This document shows, in pieces, positions 1 to 7,898 of a stretch of 64,000 bases of DNA (its first letter is position 1; every line of letters begins with the position of its first letter). The stretch comes from Nanoperiomorbus sp963544155 (lineage in GTDB: Bacteria; Patescibacteriota; Saccharimonadia; Saccharimonadales; Saccharimonadaceae). The stretch spans positions 9,923-73,922 of the forward strand of contig CAUUDW010000003.1 in the NCBI GenBank assembly GCA_963544155.1, in the 5' to 3' direction. Below the pieces are notes generated by a model, which worked only from the letters and a program-made list of their open reading frames with translations, was not told the origin of the DNA and ran no database searches. Made by a program: the position numbers and the translations under genes.

Positions 1-1
1 G

Positions 2-1732
2 ATGGAGAATTGGGGGCTGATCACTTATCGAGAGTCAGCGATGCTGGCAGACAATAACTCCGCCGTAGACACCCGAGAGTCCGTCGCCATCACTATCACT
101 CACGAGATCGCCCACCAATGGTTCGGTAATTTAGTAACGATGGCGTGGTGGGATGATCTCTGGCTCAACGAAAGCTTCGCCAGTTTGATGGAGCATATTG
201 TAACCGACCGGCTACACCCTGAGTATCACGTCATGGATGACTTCCAGGCTAGCGATGTCTTTTACGCTCTGACCCGAGACTCTCTCGCCGGTGTCCAAGC
301 CGTCCGGCAGACGGTCGGCTCGCCTGACGAGATCGCCACCTTATTTGACGGAGCGATCGTCTATATTAAGGGAGAGAGACTGATGAAGATGCTCCGTCGA
401 TTGATCGGCGAAGAGCAGTTCCGTCGAGCCCTCAGACACTACTTTACCAAGCACAAGTATGGCAACACTGTTGCCGACGACCTGTGGCAAGCAATGTCTG
501 AGGTTAGTAAACTGGATATCGCTCAGCTGATGAAGTCGTGGCTGACTGAGCCGGGCTACCCGATTATCACCGCCGACTTAATTGAGCCAAAGAGGCTCCG
601 ACTAAAACAGGCTCCCTTGTACGCCGACTCACCCGTTGAGACTCGCCCCGTACCCCTATTTTGCAATCTGCCGGACGTGCCTAAGTTAATGACCGAACCG
701 GAAATCGTTCTGGATGCACCGACTGATCAAACAATTCAGCTCAATGTCGGTGGCGACGGTCACTATCTGACCGAATACGATGATCAGCTCTTCACCGGGC
801 TACGCCGACGATTTAGCAACATTGGTACTATCGACAAGATTGAGCTTCTCCAAGAATCATTCTTCCTATCTCAGCTCGGTCGTCGCGACATCAGCCAACA
901 ATTAGATCTGCTAAGCGAGGCCGGACACGAGACTAATCAAGCGATAATCGGTAAGGTGGCCGGGCTGACTGCCGGGCTGGATCGATTGGTTGACCTAAAT
1001 TCAGACGAACAAGCCGCGCTGAGACAATTCGTCTCCGGTTTATTCAAAGGTCAATTTACCCGTATCTTCCAAGGCCGTACAGACGATATTAATGACACTA
1101 AGGCTCGACCCATCGTCTTGTCCAGACTGGTCTATGCCCGGGATGAACAGGCGATCGCCTACTGCGACGATCTCTACCAACAGCACACTGCGGATATCAG
1201 TCAAATCGACAGCAACCTCCGATCAGTCGTTCTCTCCGCCGAGGTCAGACTAGCTCGACCGGGCGTTTTTGATCAGCTATGGGAGCTCTATCTCTCGGTC
1301 CAAGATGTCGAATTGCGTCTGGACATCTGTAGTGCTTTAACCGCAACTACTGACCTCAGTCAAGCTGATAAGCTACTGACCGGCTCAACTGTAACCACGC
1401 TGATCCGGCCACAAGATAATTACTATTTCATCAGCGGATTAATGGCCAACCGATATACCCGTTCGACCGCCTGGCACTGGATCAGACATAATTGGTCATG
1501 GATTGAGGAAGTCTTCGGTGGCGATATGAATTACGACAGTTACGTCCAAGTCGCTGGGCATCATCTCAGTACCGATGATCAGCTAGTTGAATACGATAAT
1601 TTCTTTAGAAGCATCAATGCTCCGGCGCTCAGTCGCACTATCAAGCTGGGTCACAACGATATAGTTCAGCGTCTCAGCTGGATCAAACGTAATCAGCCCA
1701 TCCTAACGGATTTTCTCCGGCAAAGATTATAG
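2..1732 (+). CDS. M1-family zinc aminopeptidase, 5'-truncated by the window edge
   Basis: A cytosolic or cell-associated metalloprotease that removes N-terminal residues from peptides. The visible part opens on the M1 exopeptidase motif (G)A-MENWG, so the apparent start ATG at base 2 is internal and the true start lies upstream of the window. About 35 residues on is the zinc signature HEIAHQWFGN, followed 18 residues later by the third ligand in NESFA. The remaining ~400 residues match the C-terminal helical (ERAP1-like) half of the family. For a fermentative CPR bacterium without amino-acid synthesis, peptide scavenging is the likely role (inference). Family assignment is secure; substrate preference is unknown. 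Confidence 0.93.
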   Translation: MENWGLITYRESAMLADNNSAVDTRESVAITITHEIAHQWFGNLVTMAWWDDLWLNESFASLMEHIVTDRLHPEYHVMDDFQASDVFYALTRDSLAGVQAVRQTVGSPDEIATLFDGAIVYIKGERLMKMLRRLIGEEQFRRALRHYFTKHKYGNTVADDLWQAMSEVSKLDIAQLMKSWLTEPGYPIITADLIEPKRLRLKQAPLYADSPVETRPVPLFCNLPDVPKLMTEPEIVLDAPTDQTIQLNVGGDGHYLTEYDDQLFTGLRRRFSNIGTIDKIELLQESFFLSQLGRRDISQQLDLLSEAGHETNQAIIGKVAGLTAGLDRLVDLNSDEQAALRQFVSGLFKGQFTRIFQGRTDDINDTKARPIVLSRLVYARDEQAIAYCDDLYQQHTADISQIDSNLRSVVLSAEVRLARPGVFDQLWELYLSVQDVELRLDICSALTATTDLSQADKLLTGSTVTTLIRPQDNYYFISGLMANRYTRSTAWHWIRHNWSWIEEVFGGDMNYDSYVQVAGHHLSTDDQLVEYDNFFRSINAPALSRTIKLGHNDIVQRLSWIKRNQPILTDFLRQRL

Positions 1733-1756
1733 CCCTCCCGTCGAAACGAGAGGGCT
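1731..1756 (+). terminator. hairpin at the end of the aminopeptidase gene
   Basis: A stem AGCCCTC (1731-1737) pairs with GAGGGCT (1750-1756), extends inward after one mismatch, and closes on a CGAA tetraloop. It overlaps the TAG stop. There is no clear U-tract on either strand, so it may be a weak bidirectional terminator between the convergent genes. Confidence 0.4.
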
Positions 1757-1774
1757 TAGGGGGAGTAGACCGGC

Positions 1775-2446
1775 TTAATCAGCTAATCTGCTCCATGGAG
1801 GTAACTTACGGTAGTGAAGGTCACCTTCCAAGTACGATGCCAGCTCCCGATAAGTGCGACCGGCTAGCGCCGCCCCTTCGACCAAGTTACAACACCGCCC
1901 CAGCAGCAGGCTGGTGCTGTCAAGCACCTCCCCAAATTTTCGCTCGGTCAAGTTCTTGAAGTTAACCGTCACCAGTCCTTTCAGATCGCCCTTGTAGACA
2001 TAAGCATACGCCCGTGCCTCCTGATTAAGCTTCAACGAGCTGCCAAGCAAATGCTCGATGCGGTAGCGGTTTTTTGCCACTCTCGGACACTGCGCTTCGC
2101 TAAGCCCGGCCGTCATCAGCCGGTACTCCAGGTCAGTCAGCGCCACCGTGGTCACACCGAAGCGCTCCACGTCGTACCTGCTCGGCTCCTTTACCACCAT
2201 TAGAGCCTGGCAGGTTTTTTCATTCCGAATCAAACGATACTTGATGCGAGGTCGATCCGTCCCATCTTCTCGGGGACGACCTACATAAATATCCTCGATT
2301 TCAGTTCGCCTCAGCCCCTTCAGACTTCTCATCAGATACTTAGTGGCTAAGAAAACCAACTCATGGCCACTGTAGTACGCCACCGAACGACTCGCTCCGG
2401 GGACAATCCCCTTTGACCCGGCCATTGCCATCTCCACCTGTGCCAT
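1775..2446 (-). CDS. CYTH-like domain protein
   Basis: A 223-aa soluble protein. Residues ~45-175 resemble the CYTH (adenylate cyclase/thiamine triphosphatase) tunnel fold. It has a charged EIEDIYVG strand, alternating basic residues (RPRIKYRLIR), a VAKNRYRIEH segment like the K-x-RY strand of CYTH proteins, and a GDLKGLVTVNFKN segment like the usual GLxxxEF strand. The usual E-x-E metal/phosphate motif near the N-terminus is only partly present, so catalytic activity is uncertain. Start is supported by AGGAGG 5 bases before the ATG. It stands alone, convergent with the upstream peptidase gene. The fold call is from pattern only; otherwise treat as hypothetical. Confidence 0.5.
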   Translation of the reverse strand: MAQVEMAMAGSKGIVPGASRSVAYYSGHELVFLATKYLMRSLKGLRRTEIEDIYVGRPREDGTDRPRIKYRLIRNEKTCQALMVVKEPSRYDVERFGVTTVALTDLEYRLMTAGLSEAQCPRVAKNRYRIEHLLGSSLKLNQEARAYAYVYKGDLKGLVTVNFKNLTERKFGEVLDSTSLLLGRCCNLVEGAALAGRTYRELASYLEGDLHYRKLPPWSRLAD

Positions 2447-2510
2447 CGTTACCTCCTAAGGTACGACTATGAATAGTTAGGTGAATACTACAGCATCACT
2501 AGGCAAAGTG

Positions 2511-3467
2511 TCAAACAATAGCGACTTGGTCGTCGACTTGAGGCGGTGTACCGCTGAGTGACATCGCCATCAGCTGCGGGCTCAACCCCCGGCACTGCTG
2601 ACTCCGCCACAGCAGATACATTTCTGCACCCAAGCGCATTTGGCGTAGCTTAGTGGGTGTAATAGCGTCAAGCCCTTTGCCATGCCGATCTACCTCCCGA
2701 TATTTAACTTCAACGAAGTAGATCCGGTCACCTTTCTTCGCTATGATATCGACCTCACAGTACTTGGTCTGCCAATTACGATCAACTATAGTATAGCCTT
2801 GTCGGACCAGATAATTTGCCGCTTCCGCCTCCGCCAACTGACCGGCGGTCTGAGCGGACCGACTCTTGGTCGTTATTTCCTCACCCAAGAGTTGTCGAAC
2901 CGGTCGAAAGCTCAGTCGATGCACACCGGGGATAACTCCCCGATCTCGAATCGCCCGCAAGTGGTCTCTAGTGCCATAGCCCATATGTCGCTCAAAGCCA
3001 TAGCCCGGGTAAAGCTCAGCTAATCGGCTCATGTAGTGGTCTCTCGCCACCTTGGCCACGATTGAGGCGGCGGAGACTGCCTGCACCTTAGCATCGGCCT
3101 TGACCAGCACAGTCGCCTCCGGGTCGTCTAATAGGTTAATATTACCATCGATTACCAGGTTATCGGCTTTATCTCTTAGTTCGGTCGGTAGCTGCTGATA
3201 AGCTAGACGAGCCGCCAGCTTTAATCCTTGAGCCATGCCGATCCGGTCAAGGCGACTAGCGTCGACCCAGCCCAGCCCAATTCCGAGCGCCCGCCCTTTG
3301 ACGTAAATAGAACGCTCAAGTCGCCTCTTAGGGCTCAGCTGCTTACTGTCAGCCAGACCCTCATACACCACCCGGTTATCCAGAGCTACCGCCCCAACAA
3401 CAAGTGGTCCGGCTAGCGGACCACGCCCCACCTCGTCAATACCGATAATAATACGGCTATTTGTCAT
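2511..3467 (-). CDS. rnhB: Ribonuclease HII fused to a YraN (UPF0102) nuclease-like domain
   Basis: Residues 1-~195 are RNase HII, which nicks RNA in RNA-DNA hybrids and removes misincorporated ribonucleotides. The DEVGRG motif (D11, E12), IDGN (D107), ADAKV (D125) and ARD (D143) are present. Residues ~205-290 are a YraN domain with the restriction-endonuclease-like pattern CEVDIIA (E238, D240) and FVEVKYR (E253, K255). In most bacteria these are separate neighbouring genes; here they form one continuous 318-aa frame. It overlaps the end of rplS by 11 bases, and rplS-rnhB-yraN order is common, so a gene fusion within an old operon is the natural reading. Confidence 0.93.
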   Translation of the reverse strand: MTNSRIIIGIDEVGRGPLAGPLVVGAVALDNRVVYEGLADSKQLSPKRRLERSIYVKGRALGIGLGWVDASRLDRIGMAQGLKLAARLAYQQLPTELRDKADNLVIDGNINLLDDPEATVLVKADAKVQAVSAASIVAKVARDHYMSRLAELYPGYGFERHMGYGTRDHLRAIRDRGVIPGVHRLSFRPVRQLLGEEITTKSRSAQTAGQLAEAEAANYLVRQGYTIVDRNWQTKYCEVDIIAKKGDRIYFVEVKYREVDRHGKGLDAITPTKLRQMRLGAEMYLLWRSQQCRGLSPQLMAMSLSGTPPQVDDQVAIV

Positions 3468-3972
3468 GGTGACGAGCAGTCACCTCAGCAGCTTTAGCCT
3501 CAAGCTCAGCTTGCTCCTTCGCCTTAGCATCAGCCTTAGCTTCTGCTGCCGCCTTAGCGGTAGCTTTTGCCTCTGCCGCCGCCTGTTTAGCCGACTCATC
3601 GTCGATGTCATTGATGCTCTTGTCAAAAGCCTTGCCGGTCAGACGTGCTGATTTGCCGAAGCGCTGGCGCAAGTAAGATAGGTAATTGCGACGCACCTTG
3701 CTCCGCTTAACTACTTCCACCTTCTCGACTAAGGGAGAGTGGAGAAGATACGACTTCTCAACCCCCACTCCGGAAGCAATCCGGCGCACCGTGATCCGAC
3801 TGGTCAGTGAGTTCTTGCGATCCGTCCGGATCACCACCCCCTCAAACATCTGAATACGGCTCTTGTTGCCTTCCTGAATCTTCTGATAGACTCGCACGGT
3901 GTCGCCACTGCGAACATCAACGACCGCCGGCTTCTTCTGAGCATCAGCAATCTCTTTCACTAAATCACTCAT
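3457..3972 (-). CDS. rplS: 50S ribosomal protein L19 with a long charged C-terminal tail
   Basis: Residues 1-~115 match L19, which sits at the 30S-50S interface: GDTVRVYQKIQEG, QMFEGVVI, ITVRRIASGVGVEKSY and a basic KVRRNYLSYLR end. L19 is normally about 115 residues; this protein runs to 171. The extra ~55 residues are an Ala/Lys/Glu-rich, probably helical tail. A good Shine-Dalgarno (AGGAG) lies 4 bases before the ATG. It is followed by rnhB with an 11-base overlap, so the two are translationally coupled. No frameshift is evident; the tail is in frame and has even codon use. Confidence 0.95.
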   Translation of the reverse strand: MSDLVKEIADAQKKPAVVDVRSGDTVRVYQKIQEGNKSRIQMFEGVVIRTDRKNSLTSRITVRRIASGVGVEKSYLLHSPLVEKVEVVKRSKVRRNYLSYLRQRFGKSARLTGKAFDKSINDIDDESAKQAAAEAKATAKAAAEAKADAKAKEQAELEAKAAEVTARHHDK

Positions 3973-4058
3973 AGCACTCCTAATAACTTAGACTTAATCT
4001 CTCACATATATTACCACATATGGTCATGATGGCAAAAAGATAGCAGTAAACAGCTCTA

Positions 4059-5735
4059 CTACAGCACCCGATTGACTTCCTCCAGGGTGGTTTCGCCGGC
4101 TAGCGCCTTCAGGATGCCCTTCTGTAGCATAGTAATCATCCCGGCTCGACGAGCCGTGTTAGTGATGGCATTAGCGTTAACATCCTTGACTTCACCACTA
4201 ATAAACTTAGCAATATCATCGTCAACCAGTAGCTGCTCCATCAGCACCTGACGACCTTTGTAACCAAAGGGGTTCTCCTCGGACTTACCCGGGCGCCAGA
4301 GTCGAATATGGTCTAAGTCAGGTTTATCTGTGTCGTCCGGTAAATCTGCTAGACTCTGCCTAATCCACTGCTTGGTCATTTCATCTGGCTCATACTCTAT
4401 CTTGGTAGCCGGATCCAATCGGCGGACCAGGCGCTGACCAATCACCACTCGAATAGCGCTGGTAAAGACCGGGTTGATGCCGATCATATCAATGATCCGA
4501 GCAAAAGCCGAGCCGGCATCCTGGGCGTGAAAGGTGGCTAGGAGCAGATGTCCGGTGATGGCTGCCTGGATAGCCGTCTTAGCCGTGTCATTGTCTCTAA
4601 TCTCACCGACCATCACTACATCAGGATCGAGACGAAGGATGGTCCGCACGTTATCGGCGAAAGTCTGCCCATGAGTCGTATCGACCGGGATCTGAGTGAT
4701 GCCCGGGATGTCGAACTCTACCGGATCCTCCAGGGTGAGAATCTTGCGGCTGGTGTCATTAAGAGCATTAACGATGCTAAATAGCGTAGTTGATTTACCC
4801 GAGCCGGTTGGCCCAACTACCATAACCATGCCATGTGGGTGTGAGATAATCTCCTTAAACTCAACCATTTCCTTGTCGTCAAGACCTAGTACGTCAAGGC
4901 TAAGCATCTCAGAACGAAAGTTAAATAGACGGATCACGGCATCTTGACCGTACATGGTTGGCACTGTCTCAATGCGCATATTGAGAGTGTGGTCATCCGC
5001 CTCCGCCTGGTATACTTGCCCTGACTTGTCTAATAGCTGGAATGACTTACGTAGCTCACCAATCTCCCGGACGATATGCCCCGACTGCGCCTCCATAGCG
5101 GCCGTCGACAAGTTAGCTGCACTGGCGATCGAACTGAATAAGACCCTGTACTTGTCATGCGATAGTGTCGCTACCGGGTGTAATGCCCCGTCGATCCGGA
5201 AGCGAACTCGCACCTGGTCACGCTGGTGCTCGAGATGAATATCTGATGCACCTAACTTGTCTGCTTGGAGAATTAGATAATTTAAGATATCATCAGGTCG
5301 CACTTCGTCCAGCTCAATGCTGACTTTGTGGATGGTGTCACTATCCCCCTCTGAGCTGATCTGGACATCGTGATAGACTACGTTCTTAGGCGGGTCATAG
5401 CGACGCATGATATTGCGAAATGACGAGTTGGAGATGACTTCATACCGGACGCTCTCAGAGTCCCGCTCCGCCTGGGCGTTGATCTCCTTCAAGCGTGATT
5501 CGGGGGTGTCCAGGGTAATGCCGTAGATAGACGGGGTGATGTAACTACCTTTAGCCAGAGGGATCATTTTGTAGCGGTACATGTCTGAGATTTCCATCAT
5601 GCCCTTGATCAGGGGGATGGTCGCTTCTTCGTTAGTCATGTCCCGGTAAGGGACGCCTAAGATCAGGGCTCGTTTAGCAGTGCTGGCTTCGTCAGCTTCC
5701 CGAAAGCGCTGTTGATGTACCGCTTCTTCATCCAT
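4059..5735 (-). CDS. Type IV pilus assembly / type II secretion ATPase (PilB/GspE family)
   Basis: A hexameric cytoplasmic ATPase that powers pilus extension or pseudopilus assembly. The N-terminal ~140 residues are a GspE-N-like region. The N2 domain contains ASDIHLE (~163-169), and Walker A is GPTGSGKST (308-316). An Asp box and Walker B (DPDVVMVGEIRD) follow, then the His box (TGHLLLATFHA). The CxxC zinc motif found in many GspE/PilB proteins is absent from the region before the last helices. No other pilus genes are adjacent. It is likely transcribed from its own promoter immediately upstream. CPR bacteria commonly carry type IV pili for host contact or DNA uptake (established knowledge). 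Confidence 0.93.
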   Translation of the reverse strand: MDEEAVHQQRFREADEASTAKRALILGVPYRDMTNEEATIPLIKGMMEISDMYRYKMIPLAKGSYITPSIYGITLDTPESRLKEINAQAERDSESVRYEVISNSSFRNIMRRYDPPKNVVYHDVQISSEGDSDTIHKVSIELDEVRPDDILNYLILQADKLGASDIHLEHQRDQVRVRFRIDGALHPVATLSHDKYRVLFSSIASAANLSTAAMEAQSGHIVREIGELRKSFQLLDKSGQVYQAEADDHTLNMRIETVPTMYGQDAVIRLFNFRSEMLSLDVLGLDDKEMVEFKEIISHPHGMVMVVGPTGSGKSTTLFSIVNALNDTSRKILTLEDPVEFDIPGITQIPVDTTHGQTFADNVRTILRLDPDVVMVGEIRDNDTAKTAIQAAITGHLLLATFHAQDAGSAFARIIDMIGINPVFTSAIRVVIGQRLVRRLDPATKIEYEPDEMTKQWIRQSLADLPDDTDKPDLDHIRLWRPGKSEENPFGYKGRQVLMEQLLVDDDIAKFISGEVKDVNANAITNTARRAGMITMLQKGILKALAGETTLEEVNRVL

Positions 5736-5741
5736 GGTTAT

Positions 5742-5750
5742 ATTTTAGCA
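5742..5750 (-). promoter_or_regulatory. extended -10 promoter for the pilus ATPase, leaderless
   Basis: On the minus strand, TGC-TAAAAT ends six bases before the ATG at 5735. Transcription starts about seven bases after a -10 box, so the mRNA should begin at or next to the AUG. No Shine-Dalgarno is present. Confidence 0.6.
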
Positions 5751-5855
5751 CAAGCATTTACCGGCTTCCGTTCTATCTCTTTGCCCACATCATTGTCTTT
5801 CGCTGTTCACCCGACTAGCCCTGATCCCAAACTACTCATTGCTAAATCCCTCACT

Positions 5856-5956
5856 CTTCGTCTCGTCATCATTTCCTTCAGACCCGCCTGGCTGGCTCGT
5901 GCACTGCTGAGCTTCAAGCGTGCACAGTCTTCAGGAAATGACTGACGCAGACGAAG
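5856..5956 (-). ncRNA. structured element A of a three-copy unknown RNA family
   Basis: Read on the minus strand, a long outer stem (5949-5956 with 5856-5863, then TGACG/CGTCA, then AGGAAATGA 5933-5941 with TCATTTCCT 5869-5877) leads to a tandem GA/GA mismatch and an AGAC/GUCU helix (5927-5930 with 5880-5883). Elements B and C share the GA mismatch followed by AGRC/GYCU, and a TGCACG in the apical region. The plus-strand fold would place UC/UC at the mismatch, so minus is the likely sense. The outer stems differ in sequence from B and C. It lies in the 665-base gene-free gap between gatB and the pilus ATPase. Confidence 0.6.
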
Positions 5957-6000
5957 GACGAAAGACACCCTTAGCGTGGCAAGGGGTGATGTACGTAAGA

Positions 6001-6102
6001 GCAGGGCGATATGGTTGACGAAGACTGTTGATATAACAGCTAGGTAGCAATTGCACGTGGTGTCTTATGCGTCGCCAGGTCTGAGGAGACCATACGCCCT
6101 GC
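6001..6102 (+). ncRNA. structured element B of a three-copy unknown RNA family
   Basis: The outer stem GCAGGGCG (6001-6008) pairs with CGCCCTGC (6095-6102). After one bulged A, TATGGT (6010-6015) pairs with ACCATA (6089-6094). A symmetric internal loop follows, TGACGA (6016-6021) opposite GAGGAG (6083-6088), which can form two tandem G.A/A.G motifs around a C-G pair. Then AGACT (6022-6026) pairs with GGTCT (6078-6082). The 51-base apical region is 36/51 identical to that of element C without gaps. No terminator U-tract or convincing ORF is present. The rest of the gap at 5736-6400 holds a CACCCTT/AAGGGGTG hairpin (5966-5988) and nothing else recognisable. Confidence 0.65.
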
Positions 6103-6135
6103 TCTGAGCTACGAGGCTTAATCTTGTTAATATGC

Positions 6136-6338
6136 CTGTAATTTCCCCAGTCTCATTCCTTGACCTAACCTCAATTAAAGTAAGTATTCCCGGGTACGAG
6201 TAGTACAGTGTGGTTGACGAAGGCTGTTGATACATCAGTAAGCTATCCAGTGCACGTGGTAGTTTATACGGTGTCAAGCCTGAGGAGACCACCTGTACTA
6301 CTCGTGCGTCAAAGAGCTATATGTAAGGGAAATTACAG
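6136..6338. repeat. 12-bp perfect inverted repeat enclosing element C
   Basis: CTGTAATTTCCC at 6136-6147 is the exact reverse complement of GGGAAATTACAG at 6327-6338. The arms bracket the whole of element C with about 50 bases of spacer on the left and 20 on the right. They could form a further closing helix or mark the ends of an inserted unit. Confidence 0.6.
6196..6305 (+). ncRNA. structured element C of a three-copy unknown RNA family
   Basis: A perfect 13-bp outer stem, ACGAGTAGTACAG (6196-6208) with CTGTACTACTCGT (6293-6305), is followed by one bulged T and GTGGT (6210-6214) with ACCAC (6288-6292). The same 6x6 internal loop as element B follows, TGACGA (6215-6220) opposite GAGGAG (6282-6287). 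Then AGGCT (6221-6225) pairs with AGCCT (6277-6281). Against element B, an A-U pair in this helix becomes G-C and a U.G becomes U-A, which are compensatory changes. The outer helix is unrelated in sequence but keeps its position, which points to selection for RNA structure rather than recent copying. Confidence 0.65.
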
Positions 6339-6400
6339 ACTTCGTCCTGAGCCATAGGTCTGAATATGACTAGCCCTCTTTTCCCACCAGGGACTGCGTA

Positions 6401-7894
6401 CTATTTCAGCTTTTGGCGTAGGATCTTTTGGGCGAGGGCAGGGTTGGCTTGACCTTTGGACTGCTTCATGACTTGACCGACTAAGAAACCGATCACCTTG
6501 TCCTGTCCTGACTTAAAGTCAGCCACCGCCTTAGCGCAACCCGGCGCAGCAATTACTTGATCAACGATCGCTTCAATAGCCCCCTCGTCACTGACCTGCA
6601 GAAGATGCTTTGACTCAGCGACCGCCAGCGGATCTGCATCAGTCTGCAATATCTCGGCGAAGATCTCTTTACCGGCCGTCGACGACACTTTATTACCATC
6701 AAGCATTTGAGCCAGTTTGATCAGATGAGCAACAGACGGCAGATGGTCCAGCTCACCGGACGTGGTCTCGTCGTCGCTCGGCAGACAACTGGCGAACAGA
6801 TTAGCGACCCGCCGAGCCGCCGCCTCGCCTGACTGGTCCAGGATGTCGCTAATGACAGCAGCAATCTGCCGGTGTGACAGTAGTACTCGCACCACCGAGT
6901 CATCAAGCTTGAGCTGAGCGAACTTCGCCCGGTAATCAGCGGGCATCAGCGGAAAGTCAGCCTGCATCTCGGCAACGTCCGCTTCGGTCAAGACGACCGG
7001 TGGGATATCGGCGTCAGGCATATAGCGGTAATCTTGGGCATCCTCTTTGCTTCGCTGCTCAAAAGTTTTCCCCTCCGCTTCTGACCAGCCCCTAGTCTGC
7101 TGCTTGATCAATTGCCCGCTCTTCAGGACGCTAATCTGCCGACGAATCTCGTAATCAGTGGCTCGTTCGACCGCCCGAAATGAATTCAGATTCTTAAGCT
7201 CGGTTCTAGTCCCCAATTGATCACCCGGCTTCGCTACTGAGATATTGACATCAAAACGCATATTGCCGTGGTACAGATCGCCGATAGTCACATCAGCATA
7301 AGTCATAAGCAGATGGAGCTCCTCTGTATAAGCCCGTGCCATACTAGCCGAGTGAATATCCGGCTCGGCGACAATCTCAATCAATGGAGTACCGGCTCGG
7401 TTCAGATCAACTAAGGAGTAGCTGCCCAGATGAGTTAGCTTTCCGGCGTCTTCTTCAACATGAGCGTGGTGAATCCGCACTTGCTCACCGCTAGGTAGCT
7501 CAACCAGCCCGCCGATGATAAGAGGCTGATACATCTGAGATATCTGATAACCCTTAGGTAGATCGGGATAGAAATAATGCTTACGGTCAAAACGACTCTC
7601 GTGAGCGATCCGACTACCTAGTGCCTTACCGGCTCGCACCGCCTTGACGATAGCCCCTCGGTTTAATACCGGCAGCATTCCCGGCAGAGCATAATCAATC
7701 ACGCTGACCTTACTATTTGGCTCCGCCTCCCGAGCGTCATTGTCAGTGGCGCTGAAGAGCTTGGTGGCAGTATTTAGCTGGACGTGACACTCTATGCCAA
7801 TAGTCGGCAAGTAGCCATCCACCAGATAACGATCAACTTCACCATCAATTCTACTGCCATGTTCGCCGGCACTGCCTAATACATCTTTCGTCAT
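6401..7894 (-). CDS. gatB: Asp-tRNA(Asn)/Glu-tRNA(Gln) amidotransferase subunit B
   Basis: GatB binds the misacylated tRNA and carries the kinase/transamidation site of GatCAB. After a ~25-residue N-terminal extension comes LPTIGIECHVQLNT, then YFYPDLPKGYQISQ and RFDVNISV, typical of the cradle domain. The helical and YqeY-like C-terminal domains (KVIGFLVGQVMKQSKGQANP) follow to the usual end. At 497 residues the length is normal. It is the last gene of gatC-gatA-orf-gatB, 4 bases after the small membrane-protein gene. Presence of GatCAB implies that AspRS and/or GluRS in this organism is non-discriminating (inference). Confidence 0.97.
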   Translation of the reverse strand: MTKDVLGSAGEHGSRIDGEVDRYLVDGYLPTIGIECHVQLNTATKLFSATDNDAREAEPNSKVSVIDYALPGMLPVLNRGAIVKAVRAGKALGSRIAHESRFDRKHYFYPDLPKGYQISQMYQPLIIGGLVELPSGEQVRIHHAHVEEDAGKLTHLGSYSLVDLNRAGTPLIEIVAEPDIHSASMARAYTEELHLLMTYADVTIGDLYHGNMRFDVNISVAKPGDQLGTRTELKNLNSFRAVERATDYEIRRQISVLKSGQLIKQQTRGWSEAEGKTFEQRSKEDAQDYRYMPDADIPPVVLTEADVAEMQADFPLMPADYRAKFAQLKLDDSVVRVLLSHRQIAAVISDILDQSGEAAARRVANLFASCLPSDDETTSGELDHLPSVAHLIKLAQMLDGNKVSSTAGKEIFAEILQTDADPLAVAESKHLLQVSDEGAIEAIVDQVIAAPGCAKAVADFKSGQDKVIGFLVGQVMKQSKGQANPALAQKILRQKLK

Positions 7895-7898
7895 CGCT

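Noticed and set aside
6065..6292. A 75-aa open frame on the minus strand across elements B and C
   Set aside because: It runs through the stems of two structured elements, lacks a ribosome site and has no protein-like pattern; a chance frame.
5856..6305. Elements A-C as REP/BIME-type mobile palindromes
   Set aside because: The outer stems differ completely in sequence between copies while staying paired, unlike recently copied palindromes; not fully excluded for element C because of its flanking inverted repeat.
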